Assembly (NCBI GenBank): GCA_963575745.1
Contig: CAUYUJ010009868.1
Span: 1-64,000 of the forward strand
Source: Prorocentrum cordatum
Taxonomy: Eukaryota; Sar; Dinophyceae; Prorocentrales; Prorocentraceae
Reading direction: 5' to 3'
Length of the DNA stretch: 64,000 bases
The notes beneath the pieces were generated by a model. That model was not told the DNA's origin. It ran no database searches and saw only the letters and a list, made by a program, of their open reading frames with translations. The translations under genes were made by a program, and so were the position numbers. Positions 55,146 through 64,000 of the stretch are shown here, one piece after another (the stretch's first letter is position 1; every line of letters starts with the position of its first letter).

Positions 55146-55832
55146 TGAGGTTTATTATCGTCGGCAGTTTTTTTATCATCGGCTGAGGTTTATTATCGTC
55201 GGCAGTTTTTTATCATCGGCAGTGGTAAATCGCAACTTTTGATACGCATTTTTTGAAACGCAAATGATACGCATTTTTTGAAAAACTTCATTTTTTTTGT
55301 AAAAAACATTTTTTTAAATTGAGAATTCCATTGTAATCCTTTCAAAATTGCGAAATCGAGCCGTCAGGCGCTTGAATGCCACATTGCGTTCGAGATTTAA
55401 GCACGCGACGCATTTATGAGAAATTTGCGTCGCACGCGCTTTTGCCCGAATATCGAACGCAGTGTGGCATTCAGGCGCGTGCGGGTTCGAATTTGCAATT
55501 TCGAAAGGATTTCAATGGAATTCGCAACCAAATATAGTATTTGTTGTCAAAATAAGGTTTTTCAAAAAAAATGCGTGTCATGAGAAAATTGCGTCGCACA
55601 CGCTTTCGCCTAAATCTCGAACGCAGTGCGGCATTCAAGCGCCTGGCGGCTCGATTTCGCAAATTCGAAAAGATTTCAATGGAATTCGCAATTAAATGAA
55701 ATATATTTTTGTTCAAAATGAAGTTTTTCAAACACATGCGTATCATTTGCGTGCCGCCGTGTTCCCGGAGAGCTCAGGAGTTGCTATGGACCATTGCCGA
55801 TGATAAAAAACTGCCGACGATAATAAACCTCA
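55146..55832. mobile_element. About 0.65-kb element with 54-bp terminal inverted repeats
   Basis: TGAGGTTTATTATCGTCGGC plus AGTTTTTTATCATCGGC at 55,184 (a partial extra copy at 55,146) is mirrored by its reverse complement at 55,779-55,832. The pairing runs 54 bp, through GGCA(A/G)TGG to GCAACT. The interior has three related blocks around GAACGCAGTGCGGCATTC (one inverted) but no transposase, so it is MITE-like. Frames here are short and unsupported. Confidence 0.75.
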
Positions 55833-55835
55833 AGA

Positions 55836-55935
55836 GGTTGTGCTGAGGGGTTGTGCTGCAGGGTTGTGCTGGAGGGTTGTGCTGGAGGGTTGTGCTGGAG
55901 GGTTGTGCTGGAGGGTTGTGCTGGAGGGTTGTGAG
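55836..55935. repeat. 13-bp minisatellite
   Basis: About seven copies of GGTTGTGCTGGAG, directly after the inverted-repeat element. Confidence 0.9.
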
Positions 55936-55984
55936 AAGATATATAGAAAGAAAGACAGATAGAGGAGGAGGAGGAAAAGCAAAA

Positions 55985-56952
55985 ACTTCAAGTTTCAAAT
56001 CCATCAGATTTTATTTAGAAGCGCTTTATGAAAATTGAGAGAGAGAGAGAGAGACAAGAAGAGGAGATAATGAAAAGCAAGAGAGGAAGGAGAGGAGGAG
56101 AGGAAAGGAGAAGACAGGAGAGGAGCAGGAGGAGAGAGAGAGATAGAGAAACAGAGAGAGAAAAAAGACAGAGAGGAAATAATATAAAAAACCTATCAGA
56201 TTTTCCATGGATAATCAACCCCAGGGATAAACAAGTTCAGGGGGGCATGGGGGGGAGAGAGACAGAGAGATAGAAAGAGAGAGAGAGAAGAAATAATGAC
56301 AATGAAGAGGAGAAGACAAATTCAAGAGGAGAAGTAGAAGAGGAGAGGAAGAGGAAAAGCAAACATATCAAGTTCCAAATCTATTATATTTTATTTACAA
56401 ACGATTTTTTGATTTATTTTTTTTTAAGTGCTCGTGTAGGAGCTCATGTGCTTCATTTTTCGTGGATAATCAACCCCAGGGATAAACAAGTTCAGGGGCG
56501 CATGGGGAGAGAGAAAGACATAAAGAGAGAAATAAAGAAAACAAAGAGAGAGTTGAGGGAAATACATAAAAGAAATATTAAAAAGGAAAAGGACAAGAAG
56601 AAATGAGGAGGAGAAGTAGAAGAGGAGAGGAAAGGGGGATAAAACAACAAATCTGAAGATTCAAATGTATTAAATTTTTATTTACAAGCGCTTTATGAAC
56701 ATTAAAATTTTTAAGAGCTCGTGTAGGGTAGCTCACGCGCCTCACTTTCCGTGGATAATCAACCCCAGGGATAAACACGTTCAGGGGGGCATGGGGAGAG
56801 AGAGAGGAAACAAAGAAAGAAATACAGACATATATAAAGAAGTAACAATATAAATTAAGAAAAAAGAAGGAGAAGAGCAGAGGAAGAAAAAGAGCAACAA
56901 TTTCAAGTTCCAAATCTATTATATTTAATTTACAAGCGCTTTCTGAAAATTG
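55985..56952 (+). repeat. Tandem array of 255-380-bp purine-rich units
   Basis: The landmark CAAATCTATTATATTTTATT (variants at about 55,996, 56,376, 56,660 and 56,917) alternates with GGATAATCAACCCCAGGGAT and AAACAAGTTCAGGGGGGCAT (56,210, 56,464, 56,753), joined by GAGAGA/GAAGAA runs. The last unit stops at CTTTCTGAAAATTGA (56,952), where a modular element begins. Confidence 0.8.
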
Positions 56953-58578
56953 ATTCCCGGAAAGGGCTCAGGCCCAGGGTTCTCTTTTAGTGGGTAAACC
57001 TGTCCCCCGGTGCCAACTTGAGGGAGGCCGGCGAATTTTTTCCCTGATAAATAACGAGGTCGAAGGAGGCCGGCGAATCAAAATTTGAGGATGTCTCGAG
57101 CGAAACGCTTGTTTTTGAAATCCCGATCGATAAATCACAGGGTGCGGGCACTTTTTCGTGTGTTGAGGATGTCTCGAGCGAAACGCTTGCTCCGCAGAGT
57201 TTGCCGAGGATGTCTCGAGCGAAACGCTTGTTTTGCAGAGCCGACCGCGACGCGGAAAAGCGCCCCGCGCGAAGGAATTTCGATGATGTCTCGACTAATT
57301 CCTTTGTTTTTGTACGATTTCCTGGAATTTTGGCAGGATGTCTCGAGCGAAATGCACGACCCCACCCTAGCACGACCATACCCCAGCACGACCACACCCC
57401 AGCACGACCAGACCCCAGCACGACCCCACCCCAGCACGACCCCACCCCAGCACGACCATACCCCAGCACGACCACACCCCAGCACGACCCGACCCCAGCA
57501 CGACCCTACCCCAGCAAGACCACACCCCAGCACGACCACACCCCAGCACGACCTCACCACAGCACGACCACGCCCCAGCACGACCACGCCCCAGCACGAC
57601 CACGCCCCAGCACGACCACGCCCCAGCACGACCACGACCACCCCCCAGCACGACCACCCCACGACCACGCACGACCACCCCCCAGCACGACCCCAGCACG
57701 CCCAGCACGACCACACCCCCGCACGACCACTCCCCAGCACGACCACACCCCAGCACGACCACACCCCAGCACGACCACACCCCAGCACGACCACACCCCA
57801 GCACGACCACACCCCAGCACGACCCGATCGATAAATCACAGGGTGCGGAGCACCCCAGCACGAACCCACCCCAGCACGACCCCACCCCAGCACGACCCCA
57901 CCCCAGCACGACCACGCCCCAGCATGACCACACCCCAGCACGACCACACCCCAGCACGACCACTCCCCAGCACGACCCCACCCCAGCACGACCCCACCCT
58001 AGCACGACCACACCCCAGCACGACCACACCCCAGCACGACCCCACCCCAGCACGATCACACCCCAGCACGACCCCACCCCAGCAAGACCACACCCCAGCA
58101 CGACCGCACCCCAGCACGACCTTACCACAGCACGACCACACCCCAGCACGACCACGCCCCAGCACGACCACGCCCCAGCACGACCACGCCCCAGCACGAC
58201 CACGCCCCAGCACGACCACGCCCCAGCACGACCACCCCCCAGCACGACCACCCCCCAGCACGACCACCCCCCAGCACGACCACCCCCCACACGACCACAC
58301 CCCAGCACGACCACTCCCCAGCACGACCACACCGCCTTGGTTGAGTGGTTGCCTGTCGTCGTGGAATGTTTCGTGGGGTGTCTCGTGGAATGTTTCGCGG
58401 GGTGTCTCGTGAAATGTTTCGTGAGGTGTCTCGTGGAATGTTTCGTGAGGTGTCTCGTGGGCTGTTTCGTGAGGTGTCTCGTGGGATGTTTCGTGAGGTG
58501 TTGCCCAGTTGGGTATCATGAAAACGTGTCCATGCTCCACATGTCTATATCCCTTTCCGGGTTCGTGGGTCCATCATG
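56953..58578 (+). mobile_element. Modular repeat element, A-type, complete (unit 14)
   Basis: Head CCCGGAAAGGGC with GGCCCAGGGTTCTC (56,955-56,985), GCCGGCGAATTTTTTCCCTG, GATGTCTCGAGCGAAACGC words, CGACCGCGACGCGG block, S16 (57,353-58,331), T24 (58,362-58,502), A-type terminus with GGGTCCATCATG at 58,578. Best full-length A-type copy, 1.63 kb. Confidence 0.85.
57353..58331. repeat. 16-bp satellite S16, array 4
   Basis: About 60 units, with the GATCGATAAATCACAGGGTG interruption at about 57,826 as in array 1. That 20-mer also occurs once upstream of the satellite (57,125), so the interruption is probably an internal duplication of element sequence. Confidence 0.9.
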
Positions 58579-58666
58579 TTCCCACCCTAGCAATTCAGAC
58601 AATATGAGTCCTCCGTGGTACGAATGCCCGTGTTGGGCCTCCCCCCCTCGCGCGGTCCATCAACAA

Positions 58667-58800
58667 GGAGCAGCAAGCAGCAAGAAGTCAACAAGGAACA
58701 GCAAGCAGCAAGAAGTCAACAAGGAACAGCAAGCAGCAAGAAGTCAACAAGGCACAGCAAGCAGCAAGAAGTCAACAAGGAAAAGTGAGCAGCAAGAAGC
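58667..58800. repeat. 28-bp minisatellite
   Basis: About five copies of a unit with AGCAAGCAGCAAGAAGTC and AACAAGGAAC. Confidence 0.88.
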
Positions 58801-58814
58801 AGAACTGTAACAGT

Positions 58815-59126
58815 GGAAACTGGAAGCTGCAACTGGCACGGGAACCTGCGAACCTTCGGCCTACAGCCTGGTGGCCCAACAAGGGGGCCGGCGGATGATT
58901 GGTAGTATTAGTAGTAGCGTTCGCACTGGCAGGTTTAATGCTTAATGTTAGTTATTGGAGAGGCCTGACGGCCGGTGCCGCCGACCCTGATCGAAAGGGC
59001 TAGGAGTGGGGGGAGGAAGCGGAGGAGGAGGAGGAGGAGGAGGAGGAAACTGGAAGCTGCAACTGGCACGGGAAACTGCGAACCCTCCTCCTACAGCCTG
59101 GTGGCTCCACTAGGGGGCCGGCGGAT
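58815..59126 (+). mobile_element. Hairpin-headed insertion with 82-bp flanking repeats, copy 4
   Basis: Direct repeats 58,815-58,896 and 59,045-59,126 share GGAAACTGGAAGCTGCAACT, AGCCTGGTGGC and GGGGGCCGGCGGAT. Between them (148 bp) lies TTATTGGAGAGGCCTGACGG, CCGGTGCCGCCGACCCT, GATCGAAAGGGC (58,950-59,003) and a GGAGGA tract. The head folds like the other copies, with CCCT/AGGG replacing CCGG/CCGG. Confidence 0.6.
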
Positions 59127-59261
59127 CTCAAGTCTTCGGTGGGTGCCCGGCCCGCGGGCGCCGCGTGGGCGCCGCCCGCGCTTTGGGGGGCATGCCGAGG
59201 TTTCGCCCAGGGCTCGCCCGCGGGCGCGTCGCAGGAGCCCCGCGGTGAGGGGCATGCCGAG

Positions 59262-59520
59262 GGCTCCTCCTCCTCCTCCTCCTCCTCCTTCCTCCTCCTC
59301 CTCCTCCCCCTCCTCCTCCTTCTCCTCCTCCTCCTCCTCCTCCTCCTCCTCCTCCTCCTCCTCCTCCTCCTCCTCCTCCTCCTCCTCCTCCTCATCCTCC
59401 TCCTCCTCCTCTCCCCCCCTCCTTCTCCTCCTCCTCCTCCTCCTCCTTCCTCCTCCTCCTCCTCCTCCCCCTCCTCCTCCTCCTCCTCCTCCCCCTCCTC
59501 CTCCTCCTCCTCCTCCGCCT
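59262..59520. repeat. CTC/TCC trinucleotide microsatellite
   Basis: About 250 bp of CCTCCTCCT with CCC and CTT interruptions; gives poly-Ser, poly-Leu, poly-Pro and (antisense) poly-Arg/Glu frames. Confidence 0.96.
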
Positions 59521-59639
59521 CATGGGCGACCCGTTCGCTTGTTGGGCATGCCGAGGCTTCGCCTAGGTGCCCGCCCCATGGGCGCCTCGTGGGCGCTCCT
59601 TCGTGCGCCCGCGCAGAGTGCGCCACTTAGAGAGTGCAT

Positions 59640-59895
59640 CACGCAGCTTGCACCAGACAGCTTGCAGCACGGATTGTCCAGGACACTTCATAGCTTCACC
59701 ACGTGGATGGCACCACGCAGCCTACACCACACACGCAGCTTGCATCACATAGCTTGCACCACATAGTTTGCACTACGTAGCTTGCACCACGTATGCTGCC
59801 TGACAACACACACACACATTGCACCACGTAGGTTGCGCAGCATAGCTTGCACCACATAGCTTACACCGCATAGCTTGCGTCACATAGCTTGCACA
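59640..59895. repeat. 14-bp minisatellite
   Basis: Degenerate TAGCTTGCACCACA units, clearest at 59,735-59,895. Confidence 0.8.
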
Positions 59896-60161
59896 CCTGT
59901 GATGCAGTGCCTTATTGCTTGGGCTCCACGCCAGCAGACATGCAGAGGCTTCGCAACTCTAGAAGCGGGTCCTGGACCCTGGGGCCTTCTCCCCAGGACC
60001 AGCTCTTCCTTCGGCGTCGTTTCTGTTGACGCCCCCAGGGCTATCAGGAGGAAAAGAAACACACAGACACAATTAATCGTCGATTCCCAGAAAATATGGG
60101 AAAATATGGGAAGTGGGGGGGAAGACAGAAACCCAGAAAATATGGGAAAATATGGGGACTA
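59896..60161. other. Spacer
   Basis: Includes a 43-bp-spaced duplication of CCCAGAAAATATGGGAAAAT (60,087 and 60,130). No gene. Confidence 0.5.
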
Positions 60162-61827
60162 TTTTCCCGGAAAGGGCATGGGCCCAGGGTTCTCTTTTAG
60201 TAGGTAAACCTGTCCCCCGGTGCCAACTTGAGGGAGGCCGGCGAATTTTTTCCCTGATAAATAACGAGGTCGAAGGAGGCCGGCGAATTAAAATTTGAGG
60301 ATGTCTCGAGCGAAACGCTTGTTTTTGAAATCCCGATCGATAAATCACAGGGTGCGGGCCACTTTTTCGTGTGTTGAGGATGTCTCGAGCGAAACGCTTG
60401 CTCCGCAGAGTTTGCCGAGGATGTCTCGAGCGAAACGCTTGTTTTGCAGAGCCGACCGCGACGCGGAAAAGCGCCCCGCGCGAAGGAATTTCGATGATGT
60501 TTCGACTAATTTGTTTGTTTTTGTACGTTTTCCTGGAATTTTGGCAGGATGTCTCGAGCGAAATGCACGACCCCACCCTAGCACGACCATACCCCAGCAC
60601 GACCACACCCCAGCACGACCAGACCCCAGCACGACCCCACCCCAGCACGACCCCACCCCAGCACGACCATACCCCAGCACGACCACACCCCAGCACGACC
60701 CGACCCCAGCACGACCCTACCCCAGCAAGACCACACCCCAGCACGACCACACCCCAGCACGACCACACCACAGCACGACCACACCCCAGCACGACCACGC
60801 CCCAGCACGACCACGCCCCAGCACGACCACGCCCCAGCACGACCACCCCCCAGCACGACCCCCCCCCCAGCACGACCACCCCCCAGCACGACCACACCCC
60901 AGCACGACCACACCCCAGCACGACCACTCCCCAGCACGACCACACCCCAGCACGACCACACCCCAGCACGACCACACCCCAGCACGACCCGATCGATAAA
61001 TCACAGGGTGCGGACCACCCCAGCACGACCACACCCCAGCACGACCCCACCCCAGCACGACCCCACCCCAGCACGACCACGCCCCAGCACGACCACACCC
61101 CAGCACGACCACACCCCAGCACGACCACACCCCAGCACGACCCCACCCCAGCACGACCCCACCCTAGCACGACCACACCCCAGCACGACCACACCCCAGC
61201 ACGACCCCACCCCAGCACGATCACACCCCAGCTCGACCCCACCCCAGCAAGACCACACCCCAGCACGACCGCACCCCAGCACGACCTTACCACAGCACGA
61301 CCACACCCCAGCACGACCACGCCCCAGCACGACCCCGCCCCAGCACGACCACGCCCCAGCACGACCACGCCCCAGCACGACCACGCCCCAGCACGACCAC
61401 CCCCCAGCACGACCACCCCCCCAGCACGACCACCCCCCAGCACGACCACCCCCCAGCACGACCACACCCCAGCACGACCACTCCCCAGCACGACCACACC
61501 GCCTTGGTTGAGTGGTTGCCTGTCGTCGTGGAATGTTTCGTGGGGTGTCTCGTGGAATGTTTCGCGGGGTGTCTCGTGAAATGTTTCGTGAGTGTCTCGT
61601 GGATGTTTTCGTGAGGTGTCTCGTGAGATGTTTCGTGAGGTGTCTCGTGGGATGTTTCGTGAGGTGTTGCCCAGTTGGGTATCATGAAAACGTGTCCATG
61701 CTCCACATGTCTATATCCCTTTCCGGGTTCGTGGATGTTTCGTGAGGTGTTGCCCAGTTGGGTATCATGAAAACGTGTCCATGCTCCACATGTCTATATC
61801 CCTTTCCGGGTTCGTGGGTCCATCATG
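60162..61827 (+). mobile_element. Modular repeat element, A-type (unit 15)
   Basis: Head CCCGGAAAGGGC (60,165), the same module order as unit 14, S16 (60,566-61,500), T24 (61,528-61,668) and a terminus that is partly duplicated (61,665-61,735 and 61,736-61,827), the first copy breaking off after GGGTTCGTGG. Closely related to units 1 and 14. Confidence 0.85.
60566..61500. repeat. 16-bp satellite S16, array 5
   Basis: About 58 units with the GATCGATAAATCACAGGGTG interruption at about 60,988, as in arrays 1 and 4. Confidence 0.9.
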
Positions 61828-62030
61828 TTTTTTTTTGAGTGATCGTGTCGGGTAGCTCATGTGCCTCACTTGCCATGGATAATCAACACCAGGGATAAAC
61901 AAGTTCAGGGGGGCATGGGGAGAGAGAGTGAGGAAAACAATAACGAAATACAGAAATATATAAAGAAATAATAATACGAATTAAGAAAAAAGAAGGAGAA
62001 GAAAAGAGGAAGAAACAAAACAATCCTCGA
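61828..62030 (+). repeat. Resumed purine-rich unit
   Basis: TTTTTTGAGTGATCGTGTCG, GGGTAGCTCATGTGCCTCAC, GGATAATCAACACCAGGGAT and AATTAAGAAAAAAGAAGGAG match the internal half of the 55,985-56,952 units (compare 56,710-56,890). It looks like the right-hand half of the unit cut at 56,952. Confidence 0.7.
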
Positions 62031-62525
62031 GTATATGCTTGTTTCGCTTGGGACATCCTCGACAAGCTTCTCGAATCGCTTGAGACATCCTCGCAGAATT
62101 GCTGGTTTCGCTTGAGACATCCTTGAAACATTGCTCGTTTCGTTTGAGCCTGCCTCCCAAAATTCTTGGTTTCGCTTGAGACATCCTCACAGAATTGTTG
62201 TTTTCGTTTGAGACATCCGTAAGAAACGTATCGTTTCGCTTGAGACATCTTTCAGTATATGCTTGTTTCGCTTGAAACATCCTCGAGTATATGCTTGTTT
62301 CGCTTGAGACATCCTCGACAAGCTTCTCGAATCGCTCGAGACATCCTCGAGTATATGCTTGTTTCGCTTGAGACATCCTCGGCAAGCTTTTCGAATCGCT
62401 TGAGAACAATCCTCACAGAATTACTGGTTTCGCTTGAGACATCCTTGACCCTATTGGCCTCGTTTCGTTTGAGCCTGCCTTCCAAAATTCTTGGTTTCGC
62501 TTGAGACATCCTGAAAAAAGTGTGA
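62030..62525 (-). repeat. Inverted array of the GATGTCTC-type motif, copy 2
   Basis: About 12 copies of TTTCGCTTGAGACATCC with spacers such as TCGAGTATATGCTTG and TCGACAAGCTTCTCGAAT. Its own frames on the minus strand (Met-Ser-Gln-Ala-Lys repeats) are repeat products. Same type as 54,640-54,955. Confidence 0.8.
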
Positions 62526-63170
62526 TCGCTTCGCTTGATCTTGCTATTTCAACATAACTTGATCTTGCTATCTCAACATAACGTTCCGAGGTGATAATGA
62601 AGTTTGGCCTCCGCGCCCCGCGCCCCCGACCAAACTCTTATTGGTCGACGATAAAAAACTCTAACGACTTAAGGGGGGGGGGTACATTATTATCGTGGGC
62701 ATGGGGTTATGTTATCCGACGATGTGGGATGACGAGTCTGTTCTTGTACAAAACACGCCCAGGATGAGCTTCCTGGGTTTTAGACGTTCGTGCATATAAG
62801 CATATCACAACACAGCAATAGGCCTTGCTAACATCGTTCCCAATGTTCCCAGCCCCCACCGCCCCCACAATTTGCGCAAGCTCGGGCATTCGGTGGCTGC
62901 CACCGCAGCCAATCTCAATACGGACGATAACCAGGGACGTCGTGCCGACCGATTCTGACCGCTAGAGCCTCACCCGTGAGCGGAGAGAGGAGGGAGAAAT
63001 AGAGAGAGAGAGAGAGTAGAGAAAGGAGAGAAAAAAATATCCCCGGCAAGGCCAACCTAAACGCGATATGTAGAAGCATATCTGAAGCATTCCCCTTAAG
63101 ATTCAGATGAAATCCAGTTGTGATTCTGCTGTTCTCAAGCAGTCGTAGTCGCTTCGAGATGACAGTCAGC
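62526..63170. other. Spacer
   Basis: A short duplication, ACTTGATCTTGCTAT then CTCAACATAAC (62,536 and 62,561), a G9 run (62,673) and a GA run (63,000). No gene supported. Confidence 0.45.
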
Positions 63171-63179
63171 AGCGGCAAC

Positions 63180-63415
63180 GGCAGTCGCAGTCCACAGCCT
63201 CAGCCTCAGCCTGCCTCAGCATCAGCCTGCCTCAGCCTCAGCCTCAGCCTGCCTCTCCCTCAGCCTCAGCCTGCTTCAGCCTCAGCCTCAGTCTGCCTTC
63301 AGCCTCGGCCTCAGCCTCACCCTGCCTCAGCCTCAGCCTCAGCCTGCATCAGCCTCAGCCTCACACCTCCCTCAGCCTCCCTGACTCGGCCGCAGCATCA
63401 GCCTGCCTCAGCATT
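63180..63415. repeat. CAGCCT hexamer minisatellite
   Basis: Degenerate CAGCCTCAGCCTGCCTCAGC repeats; gives Ser/Ala/Pro/Gln frames. Confidence 0.9.
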
Positions 63416-63860
63416 CAAAATATGGCCCGGGAGTGGAGTTCTGGGAACTCGAAGAACACGAAGTGGCCTTCAGTTGGCTCCGGGCATTCAAAATGTGGCC
63501 CGGGAATGGAATTCTGGGAAGTCGAAGAGCACGAAGTGGCCTACAGTTGGCTCCGGGCATTCAAAATGTGGCCCGGAATGGAGTTCTGGGAACTCGAAGA
63601 CCAGGAAGTGGCCTACAGTTGGCTCCGGGCATCCAAAATGTGGCCCGGGAATGGAATTCTGGGAACTCGAAGAGCACGAAGTGGCCTACAGTTGGCTCCG
63701 GGCACTCAAAATGTAGCCCGGGAATGGAGTTCTGGGAGGTCGAAGAGCACGAAGTGTGTGACTGTTGACGAAAAACGATCCCGGCTCTGTTCCCGGTTCT
63801 CCAGAATGTGGCCCGGGAATGGAGTTCTGGGAGGTCGAAGAGCACGAAGTGTGTGACTGT
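63416..63860. repeat. 73-bp tandem repeat
   Basis: Six units, TGGCCCGGGAATGGA spaced about 73 bp (63,424, 63,497, 63,569, 63,643, 63,716, 63,810), with TTCTGGGAACTCGAAGA and CACGAAGTGGCC. The 73-bp period is not a multiple of three; all frames stay open, so the Trp/Gly-rich frames are not genes. The last units diverge (GTGTGTGACTGTTG). The final 140 bases hold nothing I can assign. Confidence 0.88.
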
Positions 63861-64000
63861 TGGCGAAAAACGATTCCCGGTTCTCCTCCCCGGCACCCGC
63901 CCAGACCCCCCTGAGGAGTCATGATGCTCTCTTTTGACCCTACTAGAAACCTATCAGCAAAAGCTGTTAGGTAAAAAGAGATTTAGAACACTTCTGCCCC

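Noticed and set aside
59000-59626. Glu/Arg-rich (minus) and Ser/Leu/Pro-rich (plus) frames
   Set aside because: CTC/TCC trinucleotide microsatellite.
63416-63860. Trp/Gly-rich protein family from three overlapping frames
   Set aside because: A 73-bp tandem repeat read in successive frames.

Overview
The window looks like nuclear DNA of a dinoflagellate. The strongest evidence is three diverged copies of the dinoflagellate spliced leader (dinoSL, family consensus CCGTAGCCATTTTGGCTCAAG written here as CCGTAGCC + ATTTTGGCTCAAG). They lie at 46,477, 50,037 and 51,569, each just upstream of an ATG and a reading frame, as expected for genes re-inserted from trans-spliced mRNA. Further support comes from a GC-rich, intron-poor, retroelement-rich landscape and from copia and LINE relics of dinoflagellate style. 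I cannot name the species. Most long open frames in the window are by-products of short tandem repeats, so I list few real genes. I recognise no rRNA, tRNA, CRISPR array or bacterial-type operon.

Layout. (1) 1-18,426: a head-to-tail array of about 13 units of one modular repeat family. Units share a 3' end (CCTTTCCGGGTTCGTGGGTC followed by SATCATG). Many have a 5' head (CCCGGAAAGGGC, then GGCCCAGGGTTCTC). Between the ends lies a shuffled set of modules: S16 (16-bp satellite with CACGACCACACCCCAG), T24 (24-bp TCTCGTGGAATGTTTCGTGA type), V (11-12-bp GGCACGTCCC type), Q (about 180-bp block containing GATCCAGATCAGTTCGGTC), C42 (about 42-bp GGTTCCTAACGCCCCAGGGC type), D75 (about 75-bp type with CCAGGTCGCCCAGGCGGATG) and everywhere the word GATGTCTCGAGCGAAACGC. 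(2) 18,427-26,790: a 584-bp element with inverted ends, then a decayed non-LTR retrotransposon (coiled-coil ORF1-like frame, endonuclease, reverse transcriptase, post-RT part), itself broken by a 374-bp insertion with 40-bp flanking repeats. (3) 26,790-28,650: microsatellites and G-rich minisatellite. (4) 28,650-42,537: a decayed Ty1/copia-like retroelement on the + strand. In order it shows a linker, an RNA 2'-phosphotransferase (KptA/Tpt1)-like domain, a Pro/Ala-rich part, a RING finger, retropepsin, an uncharacterised part, a Cys-rich finger, integrase, RT and RNase H. A 2.9-kb block of the modular family (two units) splits its RNase H. (5) 42,538-46,476: low-complexity DNA. (6) 46,477-52,412: three SL-tagged genes or gene remnants, one of them intact (50,119-51,090), plus one unassigned two-exon candidate. 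(7) 52,413-64,000: GGGTCCC minisatellite with higher-order repeats, inverted-motif arrays, a 0.65-kb inverted-repeat element, a purine-rich tandem array interrupted by a 4.9-kb composite block with two more modular units, and terminal minisatellites.

How it fits together: almost everything here is self-propagating or replication-expanded DNA layered in time. The copia element is older than the modular family (which cuts it). The LINE is older than the small hairpin-headed insertion that cuts it. Recycled mRNAs form a separate cluster. The main points of interest are the modular family as an apparently mobile, non-coding, module-shuffling element; the KptA and RING domains riding in a copia-like element; a hairpin/AGxPA motif scattered through that element; and a hairpin-headed element that repeatedly sits next to trinucleotide microsatellites.
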